Shown: positions 36,698-48,687 of the stretch, one piece after another | Layout: each line of letters begins with the position of its first letter | Position numbering within the stretch: the first letter of the stretch is position 1 | From: Gnetum montanum | Taxonomy: Eukaryota > Streptophyta > Gnetopsida > Gnetales > Gnetaceae | Direction of reading: 5' to 3' | Assembly (NCBI GenBank): GCA_015680685.1 | Contig: MNCI01005294.1 | Coordinates: forward strand, 22,416-86,415 | DNA length: 64,000 nt | Notes under the pieces: model-generated | Told to the model about the DNA's origin: nothing | What the model saw: only the letters and a program-made list of their open reading frames with translations | Database searches by the model: none | Made by a program: the position numbers and the translations under genes

Positions 36698-37465
36698 ATG
36701 GCCCCAAAATGTGGACAACAGGAAGGTCTTGCTCAAGGTGTGATCAAGTGACCTTGGAGAGGTGAAGGAAAAGTTCCTTCTAAACAACATGTAGAGTAGT
36801 AAGAATAATCAGTTAGTATCCATCAAGAAGACCTTGCCACTATACAATCAAGGTAGGTGGAAGGAGGAGCTGCTGCAATGTCTAAATAGGGACGACATCT
36901 CATGTTGTCCCAGGATTGTGTTCAGCCATCCATGAAAGGTCCATATTAACTACAGTGATTGTGGAATTAAAATTTGGATCTTTTGTAGAATTTTCTTCGG
37001 AGGCTGTTACAGATATCCTCAAAGGATCCCCATTGTGGCCTACCCTCTCTAAAAGTGGTGCCTAGTACTTAGGGGAAACATACCAATTTTGGCACAACAA
37101 AGAAGAAGGTACCACGGTTAACATTTGTGGTGTGACTATTGATTTATCTATTCAAGCCATTTCATATGTATTAAACCTTCTAAATATAGAGCCAAAGGTT
37201 GCTCAGAAGTAGCTGGACACATTTTAGAACCGAGCAACTTAATAAATTGTTGACAAAGAATAAAAGGATGATGGAAGAAAAAGAGAAGGCTGACTGGGAT
37301 GCCTCTATGGCACAAGCACAAACTTATGTGCATGCCAAGGCACTCAAGGCCTTACAAGAGGAGAAACTCTAGGACATACTTCAACACCATCAAATCCTAA
37401 GGCCTGGAGTGCAAAATAAGGGAAAGGCACCCATGGAGGAGCCACCACCACTAGGAACTACATGA
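36698..37465 (+). pseudogene. Post-pol gene of element G (reduced)
   Basis: ATG at 36698 follows directly on the acceptor-like GTGTGATTGCAG. The frame begins MAPKCGQQEGLAQG. It then shifts frame and contains ETYQFWHNKEE (about 37075-37115), TVNICGVTIDLS (37118-37150), EEKEKADWDASMAQAQTYV (about 37275-37330), HAKALKALQEE and GKAPMEEPPPLGTT before the stop at 37463-37465. Its homologue in E shares YLGE-YQFW-NK, HAKAL-LEEE and PMEEPP and is much longer, so the middle is deleted here. The family resembles plant 'putative transposon protein' ORFs. Function is unknown. Confidence 0.65.
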
Positions 37466-37657
37466 GTTCCACCCAATTTTGTAGTTGTAGGATTTTCTTT
37501 TGAATTCTTCTTGTTGTGTCTCAATTTTGTTTTAATTCCACACTGTGGCATGAATCCATTCTAGTCAGTCAATAATCCCATACCTATCAATTATGTAATC
37601 AATGAAGCTTGTTCTCACTTTAACTCGAGGACGAGTTTTCATTTAGTTGTGAGGGTA

Positions 37658-38519
37658 TGATGAGTCATGAATTGTTGGTCGTGATATCACACCCATGATA
37701 TCACATACATGATATCACGTATGCAATATCATAGCCTAGACGCGATATCATGTACGCGATATCGTAGCTTGTCTCCTCATCTATAAATAAGAGGCAGTTA
37801 GATTTGGTAAAGAATTTTTAAGTTTTTTAGTTTTTTAGTATTAAGGTAGGAACTTTTTGTCAGTTTTTCCTTTCAACCCTTTCTCCCAGTGCATGCCCAT
37901 AGTGTGATGATTGTAATTGTATGACATCCTTATTTGAGTGTGACATACTTGGACACACACATGACTGACAATAAAGATCAAGATTACTTCATCATTGCAA
38001 CATCCACTCAGCTTAATTATTTAATTTTTATTGTTATTCATTACTTTCTTAGTTAATATCTCTCTACCCTTATCTCCTAGTAATGCACATTGAGTACAAT
38101 TTAATCATGAGCATCTAAGTGTGACTACTTGGTAAACTAGTAGCATACCTAGGCCATGTGCTTGGTAATCCCAGTGGTAGTTGTGCACGAGGTCCAAGAT
38201 GTGTATGGATGATTAAGGAACGGATGCTCATTGCACTTAGGCTAGTTTAGATTCTCTCTCATCCTCTCTCCTAGCTTAGTTGATATTATTTCCCATCATA
38301 CCCAGGAGTAGCATTAGTGTAGGAACACATCATACACCTCACTTTGGACTAAACCATACGTGACAAAGCTAATACTAGTCTAGGTGGGAAGACAGCAAAC
38401 TGCGATCTACGAGTAACTATCTAGATACCATAACTAGTCTGTTTGTGGAGTTTGACAAGATCGTGCGTGATGCGCTCGTATTCATATGGTTGAGTGTAGG
38501 GGTACCTCGCCACCCATCA
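37658..38519 (+). repeat. 3' LTR of element G
   Basis: TGATGAGTCATG ... GCCACCCATCA, 862 bp. It contains one more GATATC palindrome unit than the 5' LTR (about 37704-37730). TATAAATAAG is at 37782-37791. The polypurine tract TAGTTGTGAGGGTA (37644-37657) is immediately upstream. Divergence from the 5' copy is roughly one base in ten over the first 400 bp by eye. Confidence 0.93.
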
Positions 38520-38549
38520 GCAATCTAAACAAATCCTTTATAATTGTAG

Positions 38550-41318
38550 ATGTCTCTTAAGAGATTCACAATAAAAGAACCCTCACAAAAAGGGGGTAAA
38601 AGACTGAGAGGTAGAGGACAAGCTAGATAATAGACACCATAAGTTAAGTAGGGGGCTCAATTCTTCAACATCCATTAGTAAATACCTATAACTAAATATT
38701 CTACACAAGCTAAGGCTGAAGTACCACTAGCTCTAGAGAAAGGATAGTACCTCATGCTATCAATTGAATGTCTCTAGGCTATTTAGGAGAAATCAATCAT
38801 GTCCATAGTCATGTTGGAAATTAATTTTTGATAATTTATGTAATTTAGACCTGCTAACATTTCAGAACAACTCTAAGCCTCTCCTTTGTGATGAACTTTG
38901 TCATGCAGTGGAGAATGGTACTTAGGAGAAGTGTACCAATTTTGGAAGAATAAACAAGATGATTCCATAGTTAAGATTGAAGGAGTCATAATGCCTTTCT
39001 TGGTGGAATAAATTAAAAAGGCACTAAATATTCCTAATGTTAGAGAAAATACTGCGTAGATATCTACAAGATCTAACACTAAGGAAAAAAAATTATGGCT
39101 ACAAAGTGCCTATGATAAAGTAGATAAAGAAAATTGTGGATTGTCTACTAAGGAGAAAATATATTTTAAGATTGGGACCTACCATATTTTACCCACAAAA
39201 AATCTCAATAGAATTTCCATTTACGCTACAAGAGGAAGCATCATTCTTATTGAAAAATTCAATGCAAACATGGCTTATTTGTTATTCTTAGAAATTCAAA
39301 GAAGATTTGAAGAAAAGAAGGTAAGGAAGCCAACCTTGTTAATTCCTTGCCTTATCAGAAGGTTGTGCAAGAAAGTAGAAATTTTGGATTACATAAATGA
39401 TGTTCTACACAAGACCTAGAATGCATGTTATGTTGAAATGTCAAAACTAGTGCTTCCAAAGAAAGATCATTTGGAGAATCCAGTTGGCACTAAGGAAGTA
39501 ACAAGATCTACACCTATAGGAAATATTCCAACTACTAGATAAGAGTAAGTAAAACCTAGTGGTTCAACTCTAGCTAGTGATAGACTTGAATCAAGTTCTA
39601 CACTAGCATAGTAGGATTATTAACCTTTGATGAGCCACCTACAAAAAATTATTAAGACTATAAGTTGGGGAAATAGGGAAGGTTATACATTATATAGAGT
39701 CAAAGAAAATCCAAGAAAACTTATAGTATCAATGGGTCTACTAGTAGTCAAATCCTATTGCAAGAAAGAAAGGATGAAGATTGGGCACAACAAATTTGTT
39801 AGAGTGCTACCTCTTTTTAGGTCATGCTAGAGACAAGAGAAGGATTCATAGTTATGGTAGTGGAATACTATGATGTAGCAAGAGAAATTGAAGTCATCGT
39901 TGATCATATTAAGGAATAATTTAATGCTTCCATTGTGCCACTGGTAGATATTACTAGAACTAGAGATGTGGAAATGAAAGTTGGTACATCCATTATCCCA
40001 TAAGAGCATGAAGATGTCCTAGATTTCCTACTACATATAGGCCAAGTAATGCAGAATCTCTTTGATATCCCTAGTAATATCACTATAGTAAAATTAGATT
40101 TGATTTAAACAAAGGTAAGTTGGTAATGGTAGAAACTAGAGCTCAGCATGGAGAAAATGAAGTGTAGAGGTTGCATGTTGAATTAGTAATATTAAGAGCA
40201 AAAAGAAGAGACCCTACATAGTACATAACACCAGACTAGTTAGATAAATTTAGAATAGAATAAGTGGCCCAATTGATCACCAAAAACATCTAAGTAGAGA
40301 TGAAGAAAGAAAAGAAAAGACAACATGGAATCCCTATGTTGTAAAATCTCAAACATATGCTCATGCCAAAGCACTAATTTCCCTTGAAGAAGAAAATAAA
40401 AGAATTGCTACTAAAAATACAAGGTTGAATAATATAGAAAAATAAAATAATGTAATAAAAAATATTATTCATCAACTTAAAGAAAAATTTGCTAGAGTCA
40501 ACCAAGACATGTGGAAATTGGCTAGGAAGAACAAACCCCTATTAATGGAAGAAGTATGCACGATCCATCAAAAGTCATCTATTGAAATTAGTGTGTAGTA
40601 AAATAAGGCCAAAAAGCATGTAAGGCTAATAGAGGACTTTAGAGATCAAGTGAACATGTACAAATAGATTCATGAAAAAGAAATCTAGTTGGCTAAAGCC
40701 AAAATCAACTCCATCACTACACAAACACTTGATTGGCAGCCAATTCTAGATGAAGTTATCCATTTCCATCAAATTAAAAACAAAGACCTATAGATTGAAG
40801 ACCTCATAGAATACATGGGATTAACAAATCTTAGATATGATAATCTAGCCATGCTCATAGTACGATTACCAAGAAATAAATTGGATCAACAAGTAGTCAC
40901 AAGTTATGCATTATATGAGAATAAGTTTGCAAACAGAAAGGATGCATAGCAAAAATTACATATTGTAAACTTTGAGCTTGAAGTGGTCAAAGCTAGCTAC
41001 TAGGATTAGAAGGATGTAGTAGAAAACCTAGCTCATAGGATGAAAAAAACACCAAAAACTAAGAAAAGTAGTTAGGACATTTGAAGAAGAAAGACAATAG
41101 TTTGCAACTTAGTATGTAAATGCAAACAAGATGTTTTTACAACTACCATGTCAATGGGAGCACTGAGTCTAGTAAACATTGAAGAATTTTCCTAGATGGC
41201 ACATGCTCCTAGATCAAAAGCAAAGAAGCTTCAAGTGTTACTCAGTAGATGCTACATTCCAAAGCTTGATGATAAAGAAAAGAAGCCAATGGAGGAGCCA
41301 CCATCACCAAGGACATAA
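38550..41318 (+). pseudogene. Post-pol gene of element E (long, decayed)
   Basis: ATG at 38550 follows TTTATAATTGTAG, a splice-acceptor-like join identical in layout to C, D and G. The protein starts MSLKRFTIKEPSQKGGKR (basic). Next come GEWYLGEVYQFWKNKQDDS and VKIEGVIMPFLVE (about 38905-39000), and ALNIPNVREN. A block with FNANMAYLLFLEIQRRF and LLIPCLIRRLCKKVEI (39260-39385) recalls the FP-LI-LC motif of plant 'putative transposon protein' domains. The C-terminal half is Lys/Glu-rich and coiled-coil-like (about 40320-41130), ending PMEEPPSPRT. Stops are many, mostly TAG/TAA. There is no transmembrane segment, so it is not a typical env-like ORF. Function is unknown. Confidence 0.65.
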
Positions 41319-41560
41319 GGCTACATCAAGCTTTGTCATTTTGTTTTAATTTTTTATTTTAGTTTGTGAAAATTGTGTTAATCAAGCGATGCTTGATAAT
41401 TTTATAAGCATCAATTAAACCAAAATGTGGCATTTAGTGTCAAGTTAGCAATGTATATAAGTAGTCATGTCAAAGTCTAAATAAACCTTACAATTTTCTA
41501 ACGAACGCTATCCTCCTTTTTCTTAACTAAAGGATGAGTCTCTAATCAATTGTGTGGGTA
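41319..41560 (+). other. 3' untranslated region and polypurine tract of element E
   Basis: Non-coding sequence ends with CAATTGTGTGGGTA (41548-41560), the position of the polypurine tract next to the 3' LTR, with AAGGATGAGTCTCTAATC upstream corresponding to GAGGACGAGTTTTCATTT in G. Confidence 0.6.
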
Positions 41561-42133
41561 TGATAAACATATTAGTCATCAAATACGATACCATATCTAC
41601 AATATTATAGTTCTGCTTATGTCATCATAAATATGATCTAGTGGGTCCAAGTCATCACTCTAAATACCAATCCATAGTCGCTTCACTTGAATTACTTTTG
41701 CACAACACTTAGCAAAATTCTTGTAGTTGCTTTCTATAAGTTACACTTAGAGTTAGAGTTAGAAATACATGCCTACAATGTGGTAACTAACAATTGTATG
41801 GAGTCTTTATTCAAGTGGATTATACTTGGACATAATTCATGATTGGTAATAAAGATCAAGATTGTTTCTTACCATTGCAATATCTCACTTAGTTTACTTT
41901 TATTTTCTACTATGTTTACTTTAATTAAGTTCTTTACATTTTCTAACTACCTTACTTTTCCAATTTTTATTAATAAGGTAGAATAAGTATGAGTAGTTTC
42001 AAGCATTGAGTGTAATTGCTTAGGAACCCAGTAGTGGCTTCACTTGATTTGCTTAGTAGTAAATTCACTTGATAACTCCAAGAATGGTTACATGAGCCAT
42101 GACATGTATAGGAAGCTAGGAACAGATGCTTAC
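41561..42133 (+). repeat. 3' LTR of element E, first part
   Basis: Starts TGATAAACATATTAGTCATC and matches 11858-12391. It is interrupted at 42133 by element F and continues at 60724-60846. Confidence 0.82.
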
Positions 42134-43623
42134 TAAAACACCACAAAATTTTGAGCTTAGTACTCCTCCAACAAGAATCAAGCTAAGTCATGATGCTCCC
42201 CACCATGACTGAAGCTTGAAGACCTTGCAGACAGCTTCAAATGGAGTTGAGCCGAGCAAGAAATGTTTCCTTGGGACCCACAGAAGACTATGGAAACATT
42301 CAGAATCAAACCTACCATCTTTAACTCAAAATACTTGATTTTACTGAGTATGCAGCGTGCACGCCCAGCGTACATGCCAAGCGTATACGCCTAGCATGCA
42401 CACCCAGCATACACGTCGAGCGTATATGCCCAGCGTGCACGCCTAGCATGCGAATTTAAAGATTACCCAAAACAGGCACTCTCAAGCAGGCTTGTCATAA
42501 GGCGTCAACTCTCAGAGATAGAGAAATTGTTAGGTGTGATCATGGGCTCAAGAAAATTGGGTTTTGACCTTGGAATCATGCACTTTGGGGTTCACACGCC
42601 GAGCATGTACATCCTGCATGCCAGCGTATACACCTAGCATATACGCCAGCATGTACACCCAATGTATATGCCCAGCGTGCACCATGCAGCATGCAGCACA
42701 ACGTACATCAATAAAAGACATCAGCAGAACCATGTCAGATCAAGTCCAAGAATATCTACAAGTAGCACTCTCATGACATCCGAGCCCAAATCTGAAGGCC
42801 AAATTGGATACTTCCTGTTATAACACTAGTTTGTAAAAATAAATTCTTTTGTTTTAGTCAAGTCTGTATGCTAAATTCACACGCAAGCATGTACACACCA
42901 ACGTGCAGTAGCACATGTTGGCATGTAGCATGCTGCACACTTGTAAAGTTTCATTCTTTGCACCCGGGCAACATAGCCATTTGTCACCCGATCTGAAATT
43001 TCAGCATCTCACAGCCAATCATCCCACCTCAAATCTGAATTGAATGCTCAAACTTGTACAAAAACCAAGATTTTTGACTAGATCAGGGTTGGAAAATTAG
43101 AGGAAAGCTTGGCAAGAATCTAGGAAATCCACATTGAGAACATTCACGACATCCACCCTATACGCTGGACTTGGACCCTGCACACTGAGCATACAGCCTC
43201 TACGTTGTGCCTGTAGTCTGAACCAGCATGCTATCACACCCCTGCATTCACCGAGGCTCTTCGTTTGCCTTGTGTTAGATCCAAAATTGCATCTAGACCG
43301 GTGCATTGTAACTTTTATTATCCAATAGTATTGCTGCATTTTCAGCCAAGATTTGTCATAGTTTTCGTTCGCATATTTTTTATCTCTTGTTTACATTCAT
43401 GTGTGCTGATTTACAATTTTCATACCATTTATGTATAACCCGGCATATCATCCGTTGGCATATGTTCGGGGAAATCCATGTCTGATCCGCGTGCAGACCA
43501 CCCAAGGTACTCTACCTTCGTCAGTTCCAGCTTGTCCTCAAGCGAAGGTAGGTTCTTCTGTGTCTGTCTGTAAATCTCTCAGCATATATTTCATTCAAGC
43601 CACCGATGATTTTAGATAGTACA
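42134..43623 (+). repeat. 5' LTR of element F
   Basis: Starts TAAAACACCACAAAATTTTG (TG changed to TA) and ends GATTTTAGATAGTACA. Contains several clusters of the short motif AGCGTGCACGCC/AGCGTATACGCC (42351-42450, 42596-42700, 42885-42935, 43150-43230). Confidence 0.93.
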
Positions 43624-43628
43624 GAAAT

Positions 43629-43646
43629 TGGCACTAGAAGGAGGAC
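43629..43646 (+). other. Primer-binding site of element F
   Basis: TGGCACTAGAAGGAGGAC begins five bases after the LTR end and starts with the TGG expected for pairing to a tRNA CCA end. I do not assign the tRNA. Confidence 0.6.
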
Positions 43647-43759
43647 CTAAAACTGTCTAAATATAACCTGATCTCACACACCTGCTCCCTATACTGCCGA
43701 TCTACTACCGGGCATCCTCAGACTCAGCAATTTTGAACCTCCAAAATCAGTACCCTATT

Positions 43760-44340
43760 CTACAATATTCTTAGCATCTACACGCTGCAAACACTCCCAG
43801 CGTCTACATGCTGCAAACACTCTTAGTGAAACACTCCCAGCGTCTACACGTTGCAAACACTCCCAGCGTCTACACGCTGCAAACATTCCCAGTGTCTACA
43901 CACTGCAAACACTCTTAGCAAAACACTCCCAGCATCTACATGTTGCAAACACTCTTAGTGAAACACTCCCAGTGTCTACATGCTGCAAACACTCTCAGTG
44001 TCTACATGCTACAAACATCTTACTCGCACTATAGACCCTCCCTACATGCTGCAATCATCTAACCTGCATGCTGTAGACTCTATCTACACACCGTCCTGTA
44101 AACTTGTACACTGTAGACTCAGTCTACATGCTGTCCTATAAACCTGTACACTATAGACTCTGTCTACACGTCACCCTGAAAACTTGCACACTCGTCATCC
44201 TATTTGTATGCTGACAGTCGTAGCCTGCACACTGTGACCTAGATTTACATGCTGTGACCAGTTTCAGTACGCTGGTCGCTAAAGTCTGTACATTGGAACC
44301 TAGTCCACACGTTGTGCCAATAGGTCGCACGTTGTTAACT
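43760..44340 (+). repeat. Tandem-repeat leader of element F
   Basis: Repeats of about 26 bases built on CTACACGCTGCAAACACTCCCAG (eight or more copies, 43775-44020) grade into looser repeats with TGTACACTGTAGACTC to about 44340. The block lies between the primer-binding site and gag. Confidence 0.85.
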
Positions 44341-44446
44341 TAGGTGTACGCTGATAAGCATACCCATTTCATACTTGGCCAAGTCCTTACCTGTACGCCC
44401 TGACATTGCATCATTTTCATCAAGTTACATTTACAACCTTTTCACC

Positions 44447-47400
44447 ATGAATATCGCCAACACCAACGTCTTAACCAAGTCCATTCCAGATACTGTGGGC
44501 CCCACGACGATGCTGATGCCCATTATGCAACCCATAGGGGCCCACAGTGAGGTTAATCCCTGCGAAGGAACCCATTGATCTCTCCGACTACAAGGGAAGA
44601 ATCCATCATTCAACGTTATCACACAGGAACAATATAATTTCATATGTGTAAAAATTCAAGTCAGCCTAACAGTAGATCAAACTAAAATGGAGGTCAAGAG
44701 ATAATATGAACTATTTCATAGGAGAGGACATGAGTTCATCCCTTCCCCATATGACATCATCCCTCTCCCCGAGCACTACTCTGAACTTATCTCACAGCTC
44801 CTCTTGGCCAGGAATTAGTCTTTAGACCAATCTATGGCAAATCCTCAATTGGAAGAGGAGGATGACTTTGTGGCTCAGTTTGAACATGAAGATTCATACC
44901 ATACCCTCAGCCCACAAACTTACGTGAACCCATTGTTTCACCAATTCATAGGAGAAAGTATGTCCCTCCAGTCACTCGTAAACACTCAAGCACTTGTGCC
45001 TCAACAAGAAGCCTCTACTCTCATTCCCACTCTCCCCATGACTGATAACCAATTCAACATACCCATCACCACTGTTCCTCCAGTCACCACGTTACCCCCC
45101 CTCTTGCAAATACAACCCCAACAACAACCCCCTCAAAATAATGTAGGAGTGACCTTCCCACCCTGAGTGATCAGGATGCCATATGTGATACCAGCTTCTA
45201 CATCCGCACACTATATACCACCGATCCAAAATCAAGGAGCTCCCTTCACCACTTCAACTCAACAAGTTCAGGGTGTTCCTACACAAAACGTGACCAAACA
45301 ATGGGCTGGGACTAGTACACAAGCATATCAACCCCATAATTACAACGTACCACCTCCTACAATTCCATCCATAAACATCCCTCAGGTACAGCAACAACAA
45401 CTACAACAACCCTTTTCTTACAATATGCCACCCTTAGCAGCATCTACCATGAATGTTCCACAAGCCTGACCTCCAATCACTCAACTTTCCTCTCTCCTGC
45501 CCGCCATCCAACAATCTAACTTGTATACTACCCAACATAATCAATCTGTCGTCTCACCTAGTGCCCAAGACTGGGCTAATGCTAAAAAACTCATGCAAGA
45601 GCTAATTGACGAGGTCAAGCGCCTCAAAAATGCCACCGACGAAGAGCTTAAGATAGTGGATTTCTATCAAGATGACCCTATTAGCTCTTCAGTTCCACCT
45701 CTAACATTACCTAAGGGTGTTTCCTTACCTATGTTGACTAAATACAATGGGGAGATAGATCCCAATGCCCATCTCATAATTTTTAGATTAGAATGCACAT
45801 TACTTCAGGCGTGGCCACATGCCATCTTGCGGGTGTTCCCCATGTCCCTCATAGGGAGAGCACTTGACTGGTATCGGGCTTTTCCCTGAAACTTTGTATC
45901 TTCTTTGGAAGATCTACTACACCAGTTTATCACCCGATTCAAGTATAACTTGAAGCCTGAAGCAACACTTGATAGCCTGATACAAGTCAAGCAAGCACCA
46001 CTTGAACCTGTTCAAAAATTTATTCAATGGTGGAGTGCCACCCTCAATGAACGATTTCGGAGACTTACCTCCTCACTATTTTAAAGGGGGCTGTGAATGA
46101 TTTCGTGAAGTCCAAGCTATACTACCTTAACACACGCACGCTTAGCCAAGCATTTATACAAATAAAGAACATAGAAGAGGCAGCCCAAAACAGCCATGAT
46201 ACTACCTATTCGACCTTTAAAAACCAACACAATAAGAAAGACAAAGAAAAGGCTAAGGCAACAATAGCAGCAGTAGCGGAAGCACAACAAACGAATACTA
46301 GACAACAAGATAAACCACTTACTGCCCCTACTAACTATGTTAGACCTCCTCCCGCTACTACACTTGAACCATCCACATCACAAAATCCTACACCAGGTCA
46401 TGCGAGAAACTTCGAGAGGAGAGACCTCTCTCAATACACACCGTTGCCCATGAAACCCTCATAATTAATTGACCAACTCTTGAAGGCCGGGCTAATGAAA
46501 TATAAAAAATTGTCCCCGGTAGCAATCCAAAGGCATGATCAATTCTGTCAGTTGGTCGAGAACCCAAGCTTGGCAATGCCCGATGAGCCTCTAGTTCCAA
46601 GATAGTTTAGAATAGACCGCTTTTGTGATTATCATCAACGCAATGGGCATGGCACTAATTATTTCTTCACCTTGAAACAAGATATCCAATGGATGATCAA
46701 CGGAGGTAAGATTACTTTCGATGAAGCCAACCCAGTCAAGCCACAAAACCAGGCTATGGGCATATATAAGGACCCTCTAAATACTAAGGAGGCTCCATAC
46801 ATAATTAACACCATCTACCTAGAAAACGAATAAGAAGCACCTAGAATTAACACCATTTACTCAGATAATGAACAACAAATACCTATGAGACCCTTTGTAG
46901 TTCGTATTCCTCCTACTGCACAAACTCCCACACCTCAATCATTGTACTCTCCATGTAATCCACCCACCCCGCAAAGGCCCTATGTCAGCCGGATACCCCC
47001 CATGGTGGCAGCCTCTACCATACCACCAAAACCATACATGGTGTGCGTGCCTCCCGCTGCTATAAACATGCAACCTCCTACCCGGCCCGCACCCTATGTA
47101 GTCAAAGTGCCACGTACGGTCGCAACTCTGGAGGAACAACCATCAACTAGACCAACTGTGTATGTTGTTAGGATACCCAAACATCCTGATAACCACCAAC
47201 CTTTCACCCTTCAAACACAAAATAAACCAACCCCGTATGTTGTTAGGGTGCCTAGGTATCCTGACATTCAACCGTCGTCAACCATCCAATCAAAACCTCA
47301 GCCTACTCCATAGGTCATACAGGTTCCAAAGCAACTGGATATTTAGAAACCAAATGTTCCCCCATGCCACACGTGGGAATGCCTAGAAGACAGGCTCACA

Positions 47401-48687
47401 TGAGAACAATTGGAGAAATAACGTCAACAGCTTGCCTTGGGATCCCCTAAGCCTATTCCATTGAGTGCAATACCCATGGCATCACCTGCTAATGAACCGA
47501 ATGCTAAGGGAGAATCATCAAGAACAAATGATACATCCAAATCAATAGTTATAGAAGAAAACGCCAAACCAGCTACACATGAGATAAAATTGTTGGGCCC
47601 GATGGACCAAGTAACCATTAACAAACATACCCCTAATAGTAAATATTTAGCAACATCTTTAACACAGGTCACACAGGCAGTTAGATAGAAAAATACCTCG
47701 CTAAGCCTATATGACCTGATATTAACTTCTCAAGCTCATCACGAAGCGCTGGTATGCATGTTAACATCGGTCCCAGTAAGCGAAGACTTACCCCCAAATG
47801 AACCTTCAATTCATGTGGTAATATACTCGCCTCAAGGATCGACTTCTAAATCATTACGTTTCCACATTGACAACATCAAAACTGATCAGAGAACTGGAGA
47901 CGTCACCCACGCATCTATGTTCATAACAATACAAGTAGATCAATTCAAAATACATCGGGTGCATGTAGATGATGGAGCTGCCACAAACGTAATACCCTAC
48001 CCCATCATTGAATAATTAGGGCTCACGCAACTAATTAAACCAACTTTCACCACATGCTTAAAATAGTTTAGTGGATCACGCATAGTAGTAAGAGGTACTA
48101 TAACTTTGGACTTTATAGCAGGCGATCGATTCCCCACATCAGCTAACTTCGTTGTCATCGATGAAATGCCAGTGTTCAATTTAATATTAGGAAGACCCTG
48201 GCTAGCCCAACTCAAAGAAGTCTCTTCCCCTATACACCAAGAGATCCACCTGCCTTATGAAGGTGGTGAAATCATCATACATGGGGAGGCTACTACACCT
48301 ACCATTTTATCACATACCGATACAGACCAAGGCTTGGAGGTTAAGTTTGAAGAGCCTAAACAAGATGACACAAACGAAGAACAAAGTTGCATGCAACCAA
48401 TAAACAATGATCCATTAGGCGTAAACAAAACTTTAGCCAACATAGAAACACCTGGACTTGAAACTATACCTACACCGCCTAACCTAGAAACTACAATAGA
48501 CATCGAAACTACAGAACATACGAAAATACTAGAAGACACTAACATAGAGCATATCCCATCAGACGTCCCTTGGGCTGAATTACCATTCAACATAATCAGT
48601 GAAGGGGACGCTGAGTACAAAATCACACCTATTAATATCACTCCTGATGTTAAATTTAGAAAAATCAAAAAATTACTAAACCGTTAA
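44447..48687 (+). pseudogene. gag-pro: gag-pro polyprotein of element F
   Basis: ATG at 44447 opens a frame that holds to about 46080 and, after one frameshift, to 48687, with roughly ten stops. Parts in order are: N-terminal region with a Pro/Gln-rich stretch (44950-45470); retrotransposon gag domain (about 45640-46080: DPNAHLIIFRLECTLLQAWP, GRALDWYRAFP); and CDYHQRNGHGTNYF (about 46623-46665), the C-x2-H-x4-H-type knuckle of Tat gag. Next is a repeat-rich linker with 'PYVVRVP'-like units (46885-47310). The aspartic protease has VHVDDGAATNVIP (about 47955-48000, DSG changed to DDG) and FNLILGRPWL (about 48175-48205). An acidic tail follows. It forms and processes the particle. Confidence 0.88.

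Larger units (their letters stand above)
31786..38519 (+). mobile_element. Complete non-autonomous element G (Athila-like)
   Basis: Both LTRs (31786-32623 and 37658-38519) are present, with the 5-bp duplication GCAAT at 31781-31785 and 38520-38524. Inside are a primer-binding site (TGGTGCCGTTGCCGGGGAC, 32625-32643; tRNA-Asp type), gag (32765-34314), spacer, a post-pol gene (36698-37465) and a polypurine tract (37645-37657). Protease, RT and integrase are absent. It inserted in the spacer of E. Confidence 0.93.

Noticed and set aside
42548-42776. Overlapping open frames on both strands within F's LTR (repeated at 59626-59835)
   Set aside because: They lie in the GC-rich AGCGT/ACGC repeat of the LTR. 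Their similarity between copies is explained by the LTR itself.
43775-44020. Regular 26-bp repeats suggestive of a CRISPR array
   Set aside because: Units are contiguous without unique spacers, lie in a plant retrotransposon leader, and no cas genes are present; it is an ordinary tandem repeat.
47424-48668. Long minus-strand frames in the gag-pro region of F
   Set aside because: The plus strand has the protease motifs; the minus frames show no domain and mirror the plus codon structure.
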